The notes below the pieces were generated by a model. It searched no databases and was not told the origin of the DNA. It saw only the letters and a program-made list of their open reading frames with translations. A stretch of 64,000 nucleotides of DNA from Gramella sp. AN32 (GTDB lineage: Bacteria; Bacteroidota; Bacteroidia; Flavobacteriales; Flavobacteriaceae). Both the position numbers and the translations under genes were made by a program. Shown here piece by piece: positions 1 through 9,360 of this stretch. The stretch is from assembly GCF_023718305.1 (NCBI RefSeq), contig NZ_QEYO01000005.1:124001-188000 (forward strand). Reading direction: 5' to 3'. How positions within the stretch are numbered: the first letter of the stretch is position 1; the number at the start of each line of letters is the position of its first letter.

Positions 1-495
1 AAACTTGAGTTTGTACATTTATATCATGCTAAGGAAAGCGAAATTTTAGATGTTCTTTTCGAGAAAATAAAAGTGGTCACAGCTGCCGGCGGAATGGTGG
101 TGAACCCCGAAAAGGAAATTCTTTTTATTTACAGGAATGGGCGATGGGATCTTCCTAAAGGCAAGACCGAAAACGGAGAGAGCATAAAGGATTCTGCAAT
201 ACGTGAAGTGGAAGAGGAGACAGGAGTTCAAAATTTGGAAATCACGAGGTTTATCACTAGAACCTATCACATTTTTAAACGTAAACAAAAATTCAGGTTA
301 AAGGAAACTTATTGGTATGAAATGACTACCGACTTTAACGGCCCTCTTAAGCCTGAAAAAAGCGAGGGGATTAAAAAAGCGAAATGGAAAAATTTCAAAA
401 AATCACAAAAAGCTTTAAAAAAGTCGTACGCTAATATCACTATGTTATTCTCTGATGCCTATTTAGCGGGGGAGTCGGAAGATTGGGTAGCGTAA
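1..495 (+). CDS. NUDIX hydrolase, 5' end outside the window
   Basis: The reading frame is open from base 1, so the gene begins upstream; an in-frame GTG at 73 is internal and should not be taken as the start. The Nudix box is complete (nt about 160-232): G-x5-E-x7-REVEEETGV, the Mg2+-binding signature of enzymes that cleave nucleoside diphosphates linked to another group. Substrate cannot be told from sequence. The C-terminus is lysine-rich with a LKKSYAN stretch. The last 33 bases overlap the convergent M14 peptidase gene. Certain as to family, unknown as to substrate. Confidence 0.88.
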   Translation, partial: KLEFVHLYHAKESEILDVLFEKIKVVTAAGGMVVNPEKEILFIYRNGRWDLPKGKTENGESIKDSAIREVEEETGVQNLEITRFITRTYHIFKRKQKFRLKETYWYEMTTDFNGPLKPEKSEGIKKAKWKNFKKSQKALKKSYANITMLFSDAYLAGESEDWVA

Positions 496-2214
496 ATGTG
501 CTTTTTCATAATTATTGGAATGCTTATGTAGCCAGTCTAACTGAGCGTAGGCGTTAACATTAAATTCAGGATCTGTTCTTTTCTTTTCTTCGAATTCTTC
601 TTTTAATCCAGGATCATTTTCAAGTAGATCTTTTGCTACGTCTTCAAAAACATAAGGTGAAAAGCCTTCTTTTTGCTGAAGAACGGTATCGAAGAAATTC
701 CAGTTAAAAAAGGAATCTGTTGCCTGCGGTTCCAAGGTTTCGATTAAATATCTCGCCCCTTCCTGAAAGGTGGTAACGATAAAATCCCCTTTTCTTAAGT
801 GTACACTTTCTACTGTTTTTGAAACTTTCGTATCGCTGTGGGGATAATGTCCTTCATATGCCTTTGGAGAAGTTTTATAATCTTCAATTTTATAAATTTC
901 TACATTTAGGGTTGTATCCCTGGAAACCGCTTCCATTTTAATCCCATTCATTTTTAAACGATCCAAAACAGGCCACCATCCCTGCGGAATCACATACGCT
1001 CTTGGTATTTCGATTTGAACTGTTGTTTTATAATTATCGTAATAGTCTATTTCTTTTGAAAATGGTTTTTCACGATCGTATTTTAACCTTTCATCCCCAG
1101 AAATTTCGCTAGGGGTCATTTCACCCTCATATCCCAAAAATTGCCTTTTTGAGGGATTCTCTTGATCAGGTTCAAATTGAATTGGATAATTCCTATCGGT
1201 TAAATATTTTCTATTCGCCCTTGTTCTAAGATCTTTGATTACCGAAGTTTCAGCATCTGTGATATTTATCATGGAACGCATGAGTTCATAAGTTCCAGCA
1301 ACCCTTTTGTCATAAGGTTTTAGCATATGGGTTTCCACCATAAGAGAGAGCGTATTCCAAAGTGTAGCATATCCCGTCGAGTATCTGGGCCAGTCCATAA
1401 ATTGGGGAAAACCTTCTTCAGTCACCTGATTATGAACATTTACGTAGGGGGAGATATCCCAGTCCTTTGCTTTTAAAGAATCTTCCAGCGCGGGCATCAT
1501 TTTTTTATTGATGTATTCGCCCAAACTTCCTCCCAATTTATTGTGTTGGGTGAAAAGGTGGGTTAAAGTGTATTGGTAATCTGCGCCATTACTCACATGA
1601 TTGTCAATAAAAACATCTGGATTTACGGTATGAAAAATCTCGTAAAATGATTGTGCATTTTTGGTATCAGCCTTTATAAAATCCCGATTTAGGTCATAAT
1701 TCCTGGCATTTCCCCGAAAACCGTATTCTTTAGGGCCATTTTGATTCGTTCTGGAAGTGGAATTGCGGTTTAGAGACCCGCCAATATTATAAATTGGGAT
1801 AGTGGCAACAACCGTATTTTTTGGAACCTTTATAGAATCTCCGGCAAGATCCCGAAATAACATCATGGTGGCATCTATTCCATCGCTTTCACCCGGATGA
1901 ATTCCATTATTGATTAAAAGGACGCTATAATCATTTGAAATCTCATCAAATTCAAAATTTTTATCAGGATTAAAAATTGCCAAATGCAAAGGCAGGCCGC
2001 TATCAGTTTTTCCGAATTCTTTTAAACTTACGCTTGGATAGGCCTCGGCCAGCTGTTTGTAAAAATCTATTACCTGATTATATGTTGCGGTTTCGGTTCC
2101 TTCAGACTTTTCAAAAACCGTTTCAAAATTATATTTCTTAACGAGCATATATTTCGAAAAATCACAACTACCTAAAGTGATTAATACTAAAACAAGAAAT
2201 AATATTTTTTTCAT
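463..2214 (-). CDS. M14-family zinc carboxypeptidase, lipoprotein
   Basis: 583 residues. The N-terminus is a lipoprotein signal (hydrophobic stretch ending LGSC, residues 13-17), so the protein is probably anchored in the outer membrane or periplasmic face. The M14 zinc site is visible: HPGE at residues 106-109 (His and Glu ligands) and a later DNH (about residue 205) as the third ligand; NRD follows the arginine/aspartate pattern of the family. The C-terminal 250 residues have no motif I recognise. M14 enzymes remove C-terminal residues from peptides. Its 3' end overlaps the convergent NUDIX gene; the 5' end is divergent from the sugar dehydrogenase gene with 165 bp between. Confidence 0.85.
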   Translation of the reverse strand: MKKILFLVLVLITLGSCDFSKYMLVKKYNFETVFEKSEGTETATYNQVIDFYKQLAEAYPSVSLKEFGKTDSGLPLHLAIFNPDKNFEFDEISNDYSVLLINNGIHPGESDGIDATMMLFRDLAGDSIKVPKNTVVATIPIYNIGGSLNRNSTSRTNQNGPKEYGFRGNARNYDLNRDFIKADTKNAQSFYEIFHTVNPDVFIDNHVSNGADYQYTLTHLFTQHNKLGGSLGEYINKKMMPALEDSLKAKDWDISPYVNVHNQVTEEGFPQFMDWPRYSTGYATLWNTLSLMVETHMLKPYDKRVAGTYELMRSMINITDAETSVIKDLRTRANRKYLTDRNYPIQFEPDQENPSKRQFLGYEGEMTPSEISGDERLKYDREKPFSKEIDYYDNYKTTVQIEIPRAYVIPQGWWPVLDRLKMNGIKMEAVSRDTTLNVEIYKIEDYKTSPKAYEGHYPHSDTKVSKTVESVHLRKGDFIVTTFQEGARYLIETLEPQATDSFFNWNFFDTVLQQKEGFSPYVFEDVAKDLLENDPGLKEEFEEKKRTDPEFNVNAYAQLDWLHKHSNNYEKAHLRYPIFRLPR

Positions 2215-2379
2215 AAAATTTTCTAAAAATATTGCCGTAAACTTAAGTAAAAAGAGAGAAAGATGCTAAAATCCTTCTATTTAATCTACAGCGGGCAAAT
2301 GCTGTTAAAGTATACCTAATTGAAATCAAATCTTTTTTAAAGCATCAAATTCCGCCTATTTTTAAATCAAAAATAGAAT

Positions 2380-3672
2380 ATGAAAAAGATTACATGTTTT
2401 TTATTTAGCCTGGGAATGTTGGGAATGTCTCAAGTTTCAGAGGCTCAGGTGATTGAAGATTTAAGCAGAAAAACAAAACAGGAACTGGCAAAAGCAAAGC
2501 CTGATGTCGTAGAAACGTCAATAGGAAAATTAGAACTTCCCGCTCCATTTTCTTCGGAATCTGTAAACAACCCCAGTAAATTAGTGGAATGGCCTGAAGG
2601 AAAAAAACCACAGGCGCCGGCAGGCTTTAAAGTTGAAATTTTTGCTGATAGTTTACAGCATCCAAGAAGAACCTATATCGCTTCTAATAATGATATTTTC
2701 GTGGTGGAATCTAACGATAAAGAGAGCAGTGCAAATCAAATTACCTTACTTAGAGATACGAATAGTGATGGAAAACCAGAGGAAAAACATTTGTTTTTAA
2801 AAGACCTGAACCAGCCTTATGGTATGCTCATCCTTGACGGATATTTTTACGTGGCCAATGTGGATGCGCTCATGAGATATAAATATAAAGAAGGCGCAAA
2901 TTTCATCGATTCTGAAGGTGAAAAAATACTTGACCTGCCAGCAGGAGGGTATAACCATCACTGGACCCGGAATTTAATTAGTAATAAAGACGGTTCAAAA
3001 ATTTATATCACCGTGGGAAGTTCAAGTAATGTGGGCGAATATGGGATGGAGAAGGAAAAACGCCGTGCCAATATCATAGAAATCAATCCTGATGGTACTG
3101 GTGAGAGGATTTTCGCCTCCGGTTTAAGAAATCCCGTAGGTGTAGACTGGAACCCGATCACCGGGGAGTTGTGGACAGCAGTGAATGAACGCGATAAGAT
3201 TGGCGATAATTTGGTGCCAGATTATATTACCAGCGTAAAAGACGGTGGCTGGTATGGCTGGCCGTATTCTTATTATGGTGCAATTAAAGATCCAAGATGG
3301 ACCAACGATCCTCATGAGGAGAAGGTAGAAGCGGCGATCATTCCTGATGTTCCGGTGGGACCACATACAGCATCTTTAGGTTTGGCCTTTTATACTGGCG
3401 ATACTTTTCCAGAGAAATATAAAAACGGAGCATTTGTGGGTCAACATGGATCGTGGAATCGTGCAACCTTAAGCGGATACAAGGTTTTATTTGTGCCGAT
3501 GGATAAAGATGGAAACCCGGGGCAACCTGAAGATTTTCTTACCGGTTTCAATGCAGGCGAAAACTCAAATGAAGTCTATGGAAGACCTGTGGGAATTACC
3601 CAGATGGCTGACGGTTCGCTGCTGGTAAATGATGATGACGGGAACAAGATTTGGAGAATAAGTACAGAATAA
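2380..3672 (+). CDS. PQQ-dependent sugar dehydrogenase (sorbosone dehydrogenase type), secreted
   Basis: 430 residues with a Sec signal peptide (cleavage after SEAQ, about residue 23). The body is a six-bladed propeller of the soluble glucose/sorbosone dehydrogenase family; recognisable stretches are GLRNPVGVDW, WTAVNERD, GGWYGWPYSYYG and GQHGSWNR, which line the PQQ and Ca2+ site in relatives. Enzymes of this family oxidise sugars or aldehydes in the periplasm using PQQ. The next gene, a TonB receptor, starts 7 bp after the stop, so the two are co-transcribed. Substrate not predictable; some family members in this phylum are uncharacterised. Confidence 0.85.
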   Translation: MKKITCFLFSLGMLGMSQVSEAQVIEDLSRKTKQELAKAKPDVVETSIGKLELPAPFSSESVNNPSKLVEWPEGKKPQAPAGFKVEIFADSLQHPRRTYIASNNDIFVVESNDKESSANQITLLRDTNSDGKPEEKHLFLKDLNQPYGMLILDGYFYVANVDALMRYKYKEGANFIDSEGEKILDLPAGGYNHHWTRNLISNKDGSKIYITVGSSSNVGEYGMEKEKRRANIIEINPDGTGERIFASGLRNPVGVDWNPITGELWTAVNERDKIGDNLVPDYITSVKDGGWYGWPYSYYGAIKDPRWTNDPHEEKVEAAIIPDVPVGPHTASLGLAFYTGDTFPEKYKNGAFVGQHGSWNRATLSGYKVLFVPMDKDGNPGQPEDFLTGFNAGENSNEVYGRPVGITQMADGSLLVNDDDGNKIWRISTE

Positions 3673-3679
3673 TTAGCGG

Positions 3680-5965
3680 TTGAAAAAAATATTAGTTCAG
3701 GTAATACTCATTTTATTTGTTGGAAATCTTCAGGCACAGCATATACGCGGAAAGGTTTTCAGTAAAATTGATGAAGCACCTATAGAAAATGTCCTTATTA
3801 AAATAAAGGATTCAAAGAATTTTACGCTTACAGATGAAAATGGGGAATTTCAATTATATGACATTGGATTCCCTGCGCTTTTGGAAATTTCAACTTTGGG
3901 CTATGTTTCTGTTGAAAAAAAGATTCAGTCAGAAATTCTGGATTTGCAAATTTTCATGCAGCCTGATTTCAATTCGCTTTCTGTCATTGAATTGAGAGGT
4001 TCCAATATCCCCGGAACGATTAAAAAGTCTTCTTATGCTGTAAGTTTGCTCACCCAGAACGATCTTCAGAAAAAAAGTCAGTTTGATTTTATGCAAAACT
4101 TAAACGAAGTTTCGGGGGTGTATGTGAACCGGGGTGCGTATAACACCAACAAGATCAATATTCGCGGAATTGGGGCCAGGGCACAATACAGCACTAATCG
4201 CATTAAGGCTTATTTAGACGGGATTCCCCTTACCACTGCTGAAGGCGAATTAACTTTAGATGATCTTGATCCTGAAAACCTGGAGAGGGTGGAGGTTTAT
4301 AAAGGACCTGTTTCCAGCTCCTTTGGCGCCGGGCTGGGTGGAGCTATTAATATTTATACAAAAGATTTAGGGGAAGAAGGCGTTTCTACTGAACTTCGAT
4401 CGAATTTTGGCAGTTTTAATACCTCTAAATTTGGGATTTCCGCGGCAGTCTCGAAACTTAATAAAGGATTAAGAATTAATTACAATCGGTTAAATTCTGA
4501 CGGATTCAGAGCTAATGGTGCCTACGAAAGGAATTCAATTCTATTAAATGCCAGCCTTGCAAATCAAAACGAGAACAAATGGAATTTTCTTTTCAATTAT
4601 ATCGATTTAAAAGCTTTTATCCCCAGTTCGCTAAACGAACAGGATTTCAGGAATAATCCCGAAAAAGCTGCTTTTACCTGGAATGCTTCGGCGGGTTTTG
4701 AGTCTTATAAAAAAATTATCTCCGGAATTTCATACACGACCAATTTCTCTGAAAATTTTAAAAATCAGACCTCCGTTTTTCTGAATTATCGCGATGGTTA
4801 CGAACCACGTCCTTTTGATATTCTGGACGATAAATCTTCAGGTTTGGGTGTAAGAACAAAATTCAATCTGGAAAAGCAATTTTTTGGACTTCCTTCTAAA
4901 TTTAGTTTTGGTGCTGAAGGTGTTTTGGAAAACTATACGATTCAGAATTATGAGAACCTGTATGAAACTGTAGAAGAAAGGCGAAGTGTTGAAGGCCAAT
5001 TGTTGAACGACCTGGATCAAACCAGAAACTACCTCAATATTTTTGGCGAGTTAAAAAGTGAATTGACGGAAAAGCTGATTTTGGATGCAGGAATTAATCT
5101 GAATGTAACTGCTTACAGCATAGATGACAGGTTTAATTCCTCGGAAAGCGACCAAAGCGGGGATTATACTTTTGAACCAATTATTTCGCCGCGCCTTGGA
5201 CTTAATTATGAATTTTCTGAAGGAAAAAATTTGTATGCTTCTGCTAGTCATGGGTTTTCCACGCCAACTGTGGCAGAGACTTTAACTCCGGAAGGACTTA
5301 TCAATACTAACCTTAAAACTGAAACAGGTTTTAATTACGAAGTAGGATTAAAGGCTGAGTGGCTGAATAATAAGCTTTATACGGAATTGAGTTTGTATTC
5401 TATTCAGATTAGGAATCTGTTAGTTGCGCGTAGAATAGGAGAGGACCAGTATATTGGGGTGAACGCAGGGAAATCCAACCATAATGGAATGGAATTAAAT
5501 ACAAAAGTTTATTCAAAATTGAAAGATGTGCTATTAACCTGGAGTTTAAATTCCAATTTTAGTTTTTACAAATTTGAGCGATTTGTAGACAATGGGGAAA
5601 ATTACTCCGGGAACGAAATTCCTGGAGCCCCGGAATATACTATTTCTCCCGGTGTTACCTTAAACTGGAAAAATTTTCAGGGGAATTTAAATTATCAGGC
5701 GGTGGGAAGTCTGGCATTAGATGACTCCAATTCACTTTATACAGATGCCTATCAATTATTAGATCTAAAACTGAATTATTCCTGGCAGCTTTCTACTAAT
5801 TTGGATTTGGACCTTAACTTCGGGATGGATAATATTCTGAATGAAAGTTATGCGGCAAGCGTGGTGACCAATGCGGTTGGATTTGGGGGGAGTGCCCCCC
5901 GGTATTATTATCCGGGGCTTCCCAGGAATTATTTCGGAGGAATTAATTTAAAATATCAGCTTTAG
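3680..5965 (+). CDS. TonB-dependent outer-membrane receptor
   Basis: 761 residues, TTG start, signal peptide ending LQAQ (about residue 20). Order of domains: carboxypeptidase-regulatory-like beta sandwich (about 20-100, IRGKVFS..GEFQLYDI), plug (about 115-230, with VEVYKGPVSSSFGAG..GGAINIYTK typical of the plug end), then a 22-strand barrel ending in a terminal aromatic strand GGINLKYQL. It imports a ligand across the outer membrane using TonB energy. It sits 7 bp behind a PQQ-type dehydrogenase, so the ligand may be PQQ or the enzyme's sugar; this is inference. The rare TTG start fits translational coupling to the upstream gene. Confidence 0.9.
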   Translation: MKKILVQVILILFVGNLQAQHIRGKVFSKIDEAPIENVLIKIKDSKNFTLTDENGEFQLYDIGFPALLEISTLGYVSVEKKIQSEILDLQIFMQPDFNSLSVIELRGSNIPGTIKKSSYAVSLLTQNDLQKKSQFDFMQNLNEVSGVYVNRGAYNTNKINIRGIGARAQYSTNRIKAYLDGIPLTTAEGELTLDDLDPENLERVEVYKGPVSSSFGAGLGGAINIYTKDLGEEGVSTELRSNFGSFNTSKFGISAAVSKLNKGLRINYNRLNSDGFRANGAYERNSILLNASLANQNENKWNFLFNYIDLKAFIPSSLNEQDFRNNPEKAAFTWNASAGFESYKKIISGISYTTNFSENFKNQTSVFLNYRDGYEPRPFDILDDKSSGLGVRTKFNLEKQFFGLPSKFSFGAEGVLENYTIQNYENLYETVEERRSVEGQLLNDLDQTRNYLNIFGELKSELTEKLILDAGINLNVTAYSIDDRFNSSESDQSGDYTFEPIISPRLGLNYEFSEGKNLYASASHGFSTPTVAETLTPEGLINTNLKTETGFNYEVGLKAEWLNNKLYTELSLYSIQIRNLLVARRIGEDQYIGVNAGKSNHNGMELNTKVYSKLKDVLLTWSLNSNFSFYKFERFVDNGENYSGNEIPGAPEYTISPGVTLNWKNFQGNLNYQAVGSLALDDSNSLYTDAYQLLDLKLNYSWQLSTNLDLDLNFGMDNILNESYAASVVTNAVGFGGSAPRYYYPGLPRNYFGGINLKYQL

Positions 5966-5967
5966 TC

Positions 5968-6055
5968 TAAATAATTCCCCGATGCCGGCAGGCTGGTACC
6001 CCTACGGCTTGCCGCGGGCCTGCCAGCCGCAGGCAGGGATAGTCGGTTTAAGAAA
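5968..6055. repeat. GC-rich palindromic intergenic repeat
   Basis: Between two convergent genes lies a GC-rich block built from CTGCC/GGCAG words with internal inverted repeats (for example GCCTGC-N5-GCAGGC near 6018-6034). The same words recur near 22495 and 54950 (CCTGCCGGCGGGGCAGG). It resembles the dispersed palindromic repeats of flavobacterial genomes and could serve as a two-way terminator, though no clear T-run follows. Confidence 0.6.
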
Positions 6056-6059
6056 TTTT

Positions 6060-6515
6060 TTATTTTTTGCGTACGGCTGGCGGAACCATAAAGGAATAAT
6101 CCCCGTTATTGCGCATCACCTCTCTTACGATCGTGGAAGAAATATGCGATTTTCCTGAACCCGAGATTAAGAAAATTGTTTCAATTCCAGACATTTTAAA
6201 ATTGGTTTGTCCAATTGCTTTTTCAAATTCCAGATCGTGAGCATTCCTTAAGCCTCTAAGAATAAATTTGGCATCTTGAGATTTACAAAAGTCAACCGTA
6301 AGGCCTTTGTAGGTCTTAACTTCTATTTTTTCTTCGTTTTTAAAGGTTTCTGACAAAAATTGCAGTCTCTTCTCAAGACTGAACATATATTTTTTATTAC
6401 TGTTTGTCCCTATTGCCAGGATGATTTTATCGAAAAGGGGCAATCCTCTTTCAATAATATCTGTGTGGCCTAAGGTTATAGGATCAAAGGAACCGGGAAA
6501 AACAGCAATTCTCAT
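6060..6515 (-). CDS. coaD: pantetheine-phosphate adenylyltransferase
   Basis: 151 residues, normal family length. It transfers AMP from ATP to 4'-phosphopantetheine, the fourth step of coenzyme A synthesis. The nucleotidyltransferase signature GSFDPITLGH (residues 8-17, T-x-G-H form) and the C-terminal ISSTIVRE motif are both present. It is followed (upstream on this strand) by ddl with a 2-bp gap, so the pair forms an operon linking CoA and cell-wall precursor synthesis, as often seen in this phylum. Confidence 0.97.
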   Translation of the reverse strand: MRIAVFPGSFDPITLGHTDIIERGLPLFDKIILAIGTNSNKKYMFSLEKRLQFLSETFKNEEKIEVKTYKGLTVDFCKSQDAKFILRGLRNAHDLEFEKAIGQTNFKMSGIETIFLISGSGKSHISSTIVREVMRNNGDYSFMVPPAVRKK

Positions 6516-6517
6516 GC

Positions 6518-7501
6518 TTAATATTTAAAGATTAAAGCAGCTTCAATAGCACTCCCAAATAATTCGGGCAGGGATATTCCGGCTTTTTCAGCCTGCTGAG
6601 GTAAAATACTGGCCTGGCTTAAACCAGGTGTGGTATTCATTTCTATAAAATGTGGTTCACCGTTCTGGAAAATAAATTCAGATCTGGTAAAACCTTTCAT
6701 TTTCAATTTTCGATAGATCATTTTGGCAATTTCCTGCACTTTGTCCCTGTCTTCTTCTGAAATCCTTGCCGGAGTTATCTCCTGGGATTTCCCCAGATAT
6801 TTTGCCTCGTAATCGAAAAATTCATTTTCTGAAACAATTTCGGTCACGGGCAGGGCCATGATTTCACCTTTATAAGTAATCACTCCAACGGAAACTTCAG
6901 TACCATCTAAAAAAGACTCGATAATTGCCTGATCATCTTCCGCAAAAGCAGTTTTCGCGGCAGCATACAACCCTGCTTCCTCTTTGACCTTGGTGATTCC
7001 AAAACTACTTCCGGCGCGATTTGCTTTTACAAAACAGGGCAAGCCTACTTTTTCAACGATTTTCGCGGTATCGATAGGATCATTTGCATCCAGGAAGTAA
7101 TTTCTCGCAGTTTTTACACCAAAAGGTTTCAAAACACTTATAAGGTCCCGTTTATTAAAAGTTAAGGCCGCCTGATAATAACCACAGGTTGTTTGCGGGA
7201 TATTAAGCAATTCCAGATAGGCTTGTAATAAACCATTTTCACCCGGAGTACCATGTATCGTATTAAAAACACAATCAAACTGGATGATTTCGTCGTTAAT
7301 AGCAACGGTAAAGTCACTTTTATTAATAGGATAAGGGGTGTCATCTGCGGCTACCACAAACCATTCGCTTTGTAAAATATGAACACGGTATGGTTCATAT
7401 ATTTCAGGATCCAAATTGTGGTAAACGACGTTACCACTATTTATAGAGATGCGGTATTCACTAGAATATCCGCCCATGGCAATGGCAATTTTTTTCTTCA
7501 T
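6518..7501 (-). CDS. ddl: D-alanine--D-alanine ligase
   Basis: About 327 residues. ATP-grasp ligase making D-Ala-D-Ala for peptidoglycan. Visible: MGGYSSEYRISINSG at the N-terminus, the HGTPGENG loop (about residues 84-91), RAGSSFGITKV in the central domain and EMNTTPGLSQAS at the C-terminal Mg2+ site. The ATG at 7501 is preferred over an in-frame TTG two codons upstream. Two bases separate it from coaD downstream. The PASTA protein gene is divergent, 100 bp away. Confidence 0.96.
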   Translation of the reverse strand: MKKKIAIAMGGYSSEYRISINSGNVVYHNLDPEIYEPYRVHILQSEWFVVAADDTPYPINKSDFTVAINDEIIQFDCVFNTIHGTPGENGLLQAYLELLNIPQTTCGYYQAALTFNKRDLISVLKPFGVKTARNYFLDANDPIDTAKIVEKVGLPCFVKANRAGSSFGITKVKEEAGLYAAAKTAFAEDDQAIIESFLDGTEVSVGVITYKGEIMALPVTEIVSENEFFDYEAKYLGKSQEITPARISEEDRDKVQEIAKMIYRKLKMKGFTRSEFIFQNGEPHFIEMNTTPGLSQASILPQQAEKAGISLPELFGSAIEAALIFKY

Positions 7502-7577
7502 TTTCAATAAATCCGCTTAAAGATCGTTAAACAAAAATATCATTAAAAAGGTCTAACACCAAAACCAAAGGGTTTTA

Positions 7578-7585
7578 TATCTTTG
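7578..7585 (+). promoter_or_regulatory. -7 promoter box of the PASTA gene
   Basis: TATCTTTG matches the Bacteroidota TAnnTTTG element and lies 18 bp before the ATG at 7603, in the divergent ddl/PASTA spacer. Confidence 0.5.
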
Positions 7586-7602
7586 TTCATTATCTTAAGA
7601 CT

Positions 7603-8220
7603 ATGGGATTATTCCGATTCATTTTTAGCAAAACTTTTTTAATCCAGGTAGTTTTGGCTATTGTGGTGCTTTTTATATTGGCATTTTTGGCTATGCAATG
7701 GCTTGATTTTACTACAAATCAAGACCAAAGAATTGAGGTGCCAGATTTGGCAAAAATGAACCTTGATGACGTAGAAGGGAGATTGGATGAGTTGGAATTA
7801 AGATATGAAATCCTGGATTCGGCTAATTTTAATCCAGATTTTCCGAGATATTCTGTCATAGAACAGGTCCCGGCACCTGGAAAATTTGTAAAAGAAGAAC
7901 GTAAAATTTATCTCACCTTAAATCCTTCGGGATATCGAAAAGTGGAAATTCCCAATAATTTAATCAGAAAAACCCGCCGACAGGTTGAACCAACTTTAAG
8001 ATCTTTAGGTTTTGAAATTGGCAACATCACCTATAAGCCAGATATCGCTGAAGATGCCGTACTGGAACTTCGCCATAAAGGTGCTGAAGTAAAAGCCGGG
8101 GATGAATTAATGAAAACTTCAAAAATCGACCTGATTCTAGGGGATGGGAGCGGAAGGTACCGCATCCAGGAAGAAGATACCCTAAATATTGATGAAACTA
8201 CTGCCACAGATGAATTCTGA
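7603..8220 (+). CDS. PASTA-domain membrane protein
   Basis: 205 residues: one N-terminal membrane helix (about 14-32, FLIQVVLAIVVLFILAFL) and an extracytoplasmic part with two to three PASTA repeats (VPDLAKMNLDDVEGRL, about 45-110; IPNNLIRKTRRQVEPTL, about 113-180). PASTA domains bind peptidoglycan or muropeptides; here there is no kinase or transpeptidase domain. It lies next to ddl and overlaps the pseudouridine synthase gene. A role in envelope sensing or scaffolding is inference. Confidence 0.85.
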   Translation: MGLFRFIFSKTFLIQVVLAIVVLFILAFLAMQWLDFTTNQDQRIEVPDLAKMNLDDVEGRLDELELRYEILDSANFNPDFPRYSVIEQVPAPGKFVKEERKIYLTLNPSGYRKVEIPNNLIRKTRRQVEPTLRSLGFEIGNITYKPDIAEDAVLELRHKGAEVKAGDELMKTSKIDLILGDGSGRYRIQEEDTLNIDETTATDEF

Positions 8221-9268
8221 AAATACAGAAGCTGAAGATCATGAAGATCAGGATGATGATTCCGGGCTTTATGAACACCACAAATTTGTAGCAGATAGCG
8301 GTCAAAAACCATTGCGGGTAGATAAATTCCTCATGAATTTTATCGAAAATGCTACCCGGAACAAAATTCAGAAATCTGCCAAAAGCGGAAATATTTATGT
8401 GAATAATGAAGTGGTTAAGCAGAACCACAAGGTGAAAGCGGGGGATGTGGTACAGGTGATGTTTGAACATCCACCTTACGAAAATCTGCTAGTTGCTGAA
8501 GATATTCCCCTGGATATTGTTTATGAGGATGATACTTTATTAATAATTAATAAACCAGCCGGACTGGTAGTGCACCCGGGACACGGGAACTATAGCGGTA
8601 CTTTAATAAATGGCCTTATTCATCATTTTGATAATTTACCTGTTAATAGCAGCGAAAGGCCGGGGCTGGTGCATCGTATCGATAAAGATACCAGCGGATT
8701 GCTGGTCATTGCCAAGACAGATCATGCCATGGCCCATCTTTCTAAACAGTTTTTCGATAAGACCAGCGAAAGGGAATATGTTGCTATCGTTTGGGGAAAT
8801 ATTGAGGGAGAAGAAGGAACTATAGAAGGCAATATTGGAAGAAATCCGCGGAATAGGCTTCAGAATATCGTTTACGTTGGTGACGACGCAGATAATGGAA
8901 AACCTGCAGTTACCCATTGGAAATTAATTGAGCGTTTAGGCTATGTGAGCCTGGTTTCCTGTAAACTTGAAACCGGCAGGACCCATCAAATTAGGGTTCA
9001 TATGAAATATATTGGGCATACCCTTTTTAATGATGAACGCTATGGAGGTGATAAAGCCCTAAAAGGCACAACCTTTACCAAATATAAACAGTTTGTAGAT
9101 AATTGTTTTAAAATCTTGCCCCGGCAGGCGCTGCACGCCAAAACGCTGGGTTTTAAGCATCCAAAAACCGGAGAATGGATGAGGTTTGATACCGAATTGC
9201 CCGAGGATATGGCAAACTGTATTGAAAAATGGAGGGCTTATGCCAGGAATCAGCTGGAAGATTTGTAG
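8210..9268 (+). CDS. 23S rRNA pseudouridine synthase, RluD/RluC family
   Basis: About 352 residues. An acidic N-terminal tail, an S4 RNA-binding domain (about 25-90, RVDKFLMNF..VNNEVVKQNHKVKAGD) and the catalytic domain with HRIDKDTSGLLV, whose Asp is the nucleophile. It converts uridines of 23S rRNA to pseudouridine. The frame is open further up, with starts possible at 8189 (TTG) and 8192 (ATG); I chose the ATG at 8210, which overlaps the PASTA gene stop. The coupling to PASTA is common in Flavobacteriia. RluD is the more likely assignment by architecture, but which uridines are modified cannot be told. Confidence 0.92.
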   Translation: MNSENTEAEDHEDQDDDSGLYEHHKFVADSGQKPLRVDKFLMNFIENATRNKIQKSAKSGNIYVNNEVVKQNHKVKAGDVVQVMFEHPPYENLLVAEDIPLDIVYEDDTLLIINKPAGLVVHPGHGNYSGTLINGLIHHFDNLPVNSSERPGLVHRIDKDTSGLLVIAKTDHAMAHLSKQFFDKTSEREYVAIVWGNIEGEEGTIEGNIGRNPRNRLQNIVYVGDDADNGKPAVTHWKLIERLGYVSLVSCKLETGRTHQIRVHMKYIGHTLFNDERYGGDKALKGTTFTKYKQFVDNCFKILPRQALHAKTLGFKHPKTGEWMRFDTELPEDMANCIEKWRAYARNQLEDL

Positions 9269-9335
9269 ATAAATCCCATCTATTATTTCATAAATAACAA
9301 ATTTTCGCATGTTCTATATTTTTGGACTGAAGTCT

Positions 9336-9343
9336 TATCTTTG
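9336..9343 (+). promoter_or_regulatory. -7 promoter box of yaaA
   Basis: TATCTTTG (TAnnTTTG form) sits 17 bp before the yaaA ATG. Confidence 0.5.
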
Positions 9344-9360
9344 GCAAAAATAGTTTACGC

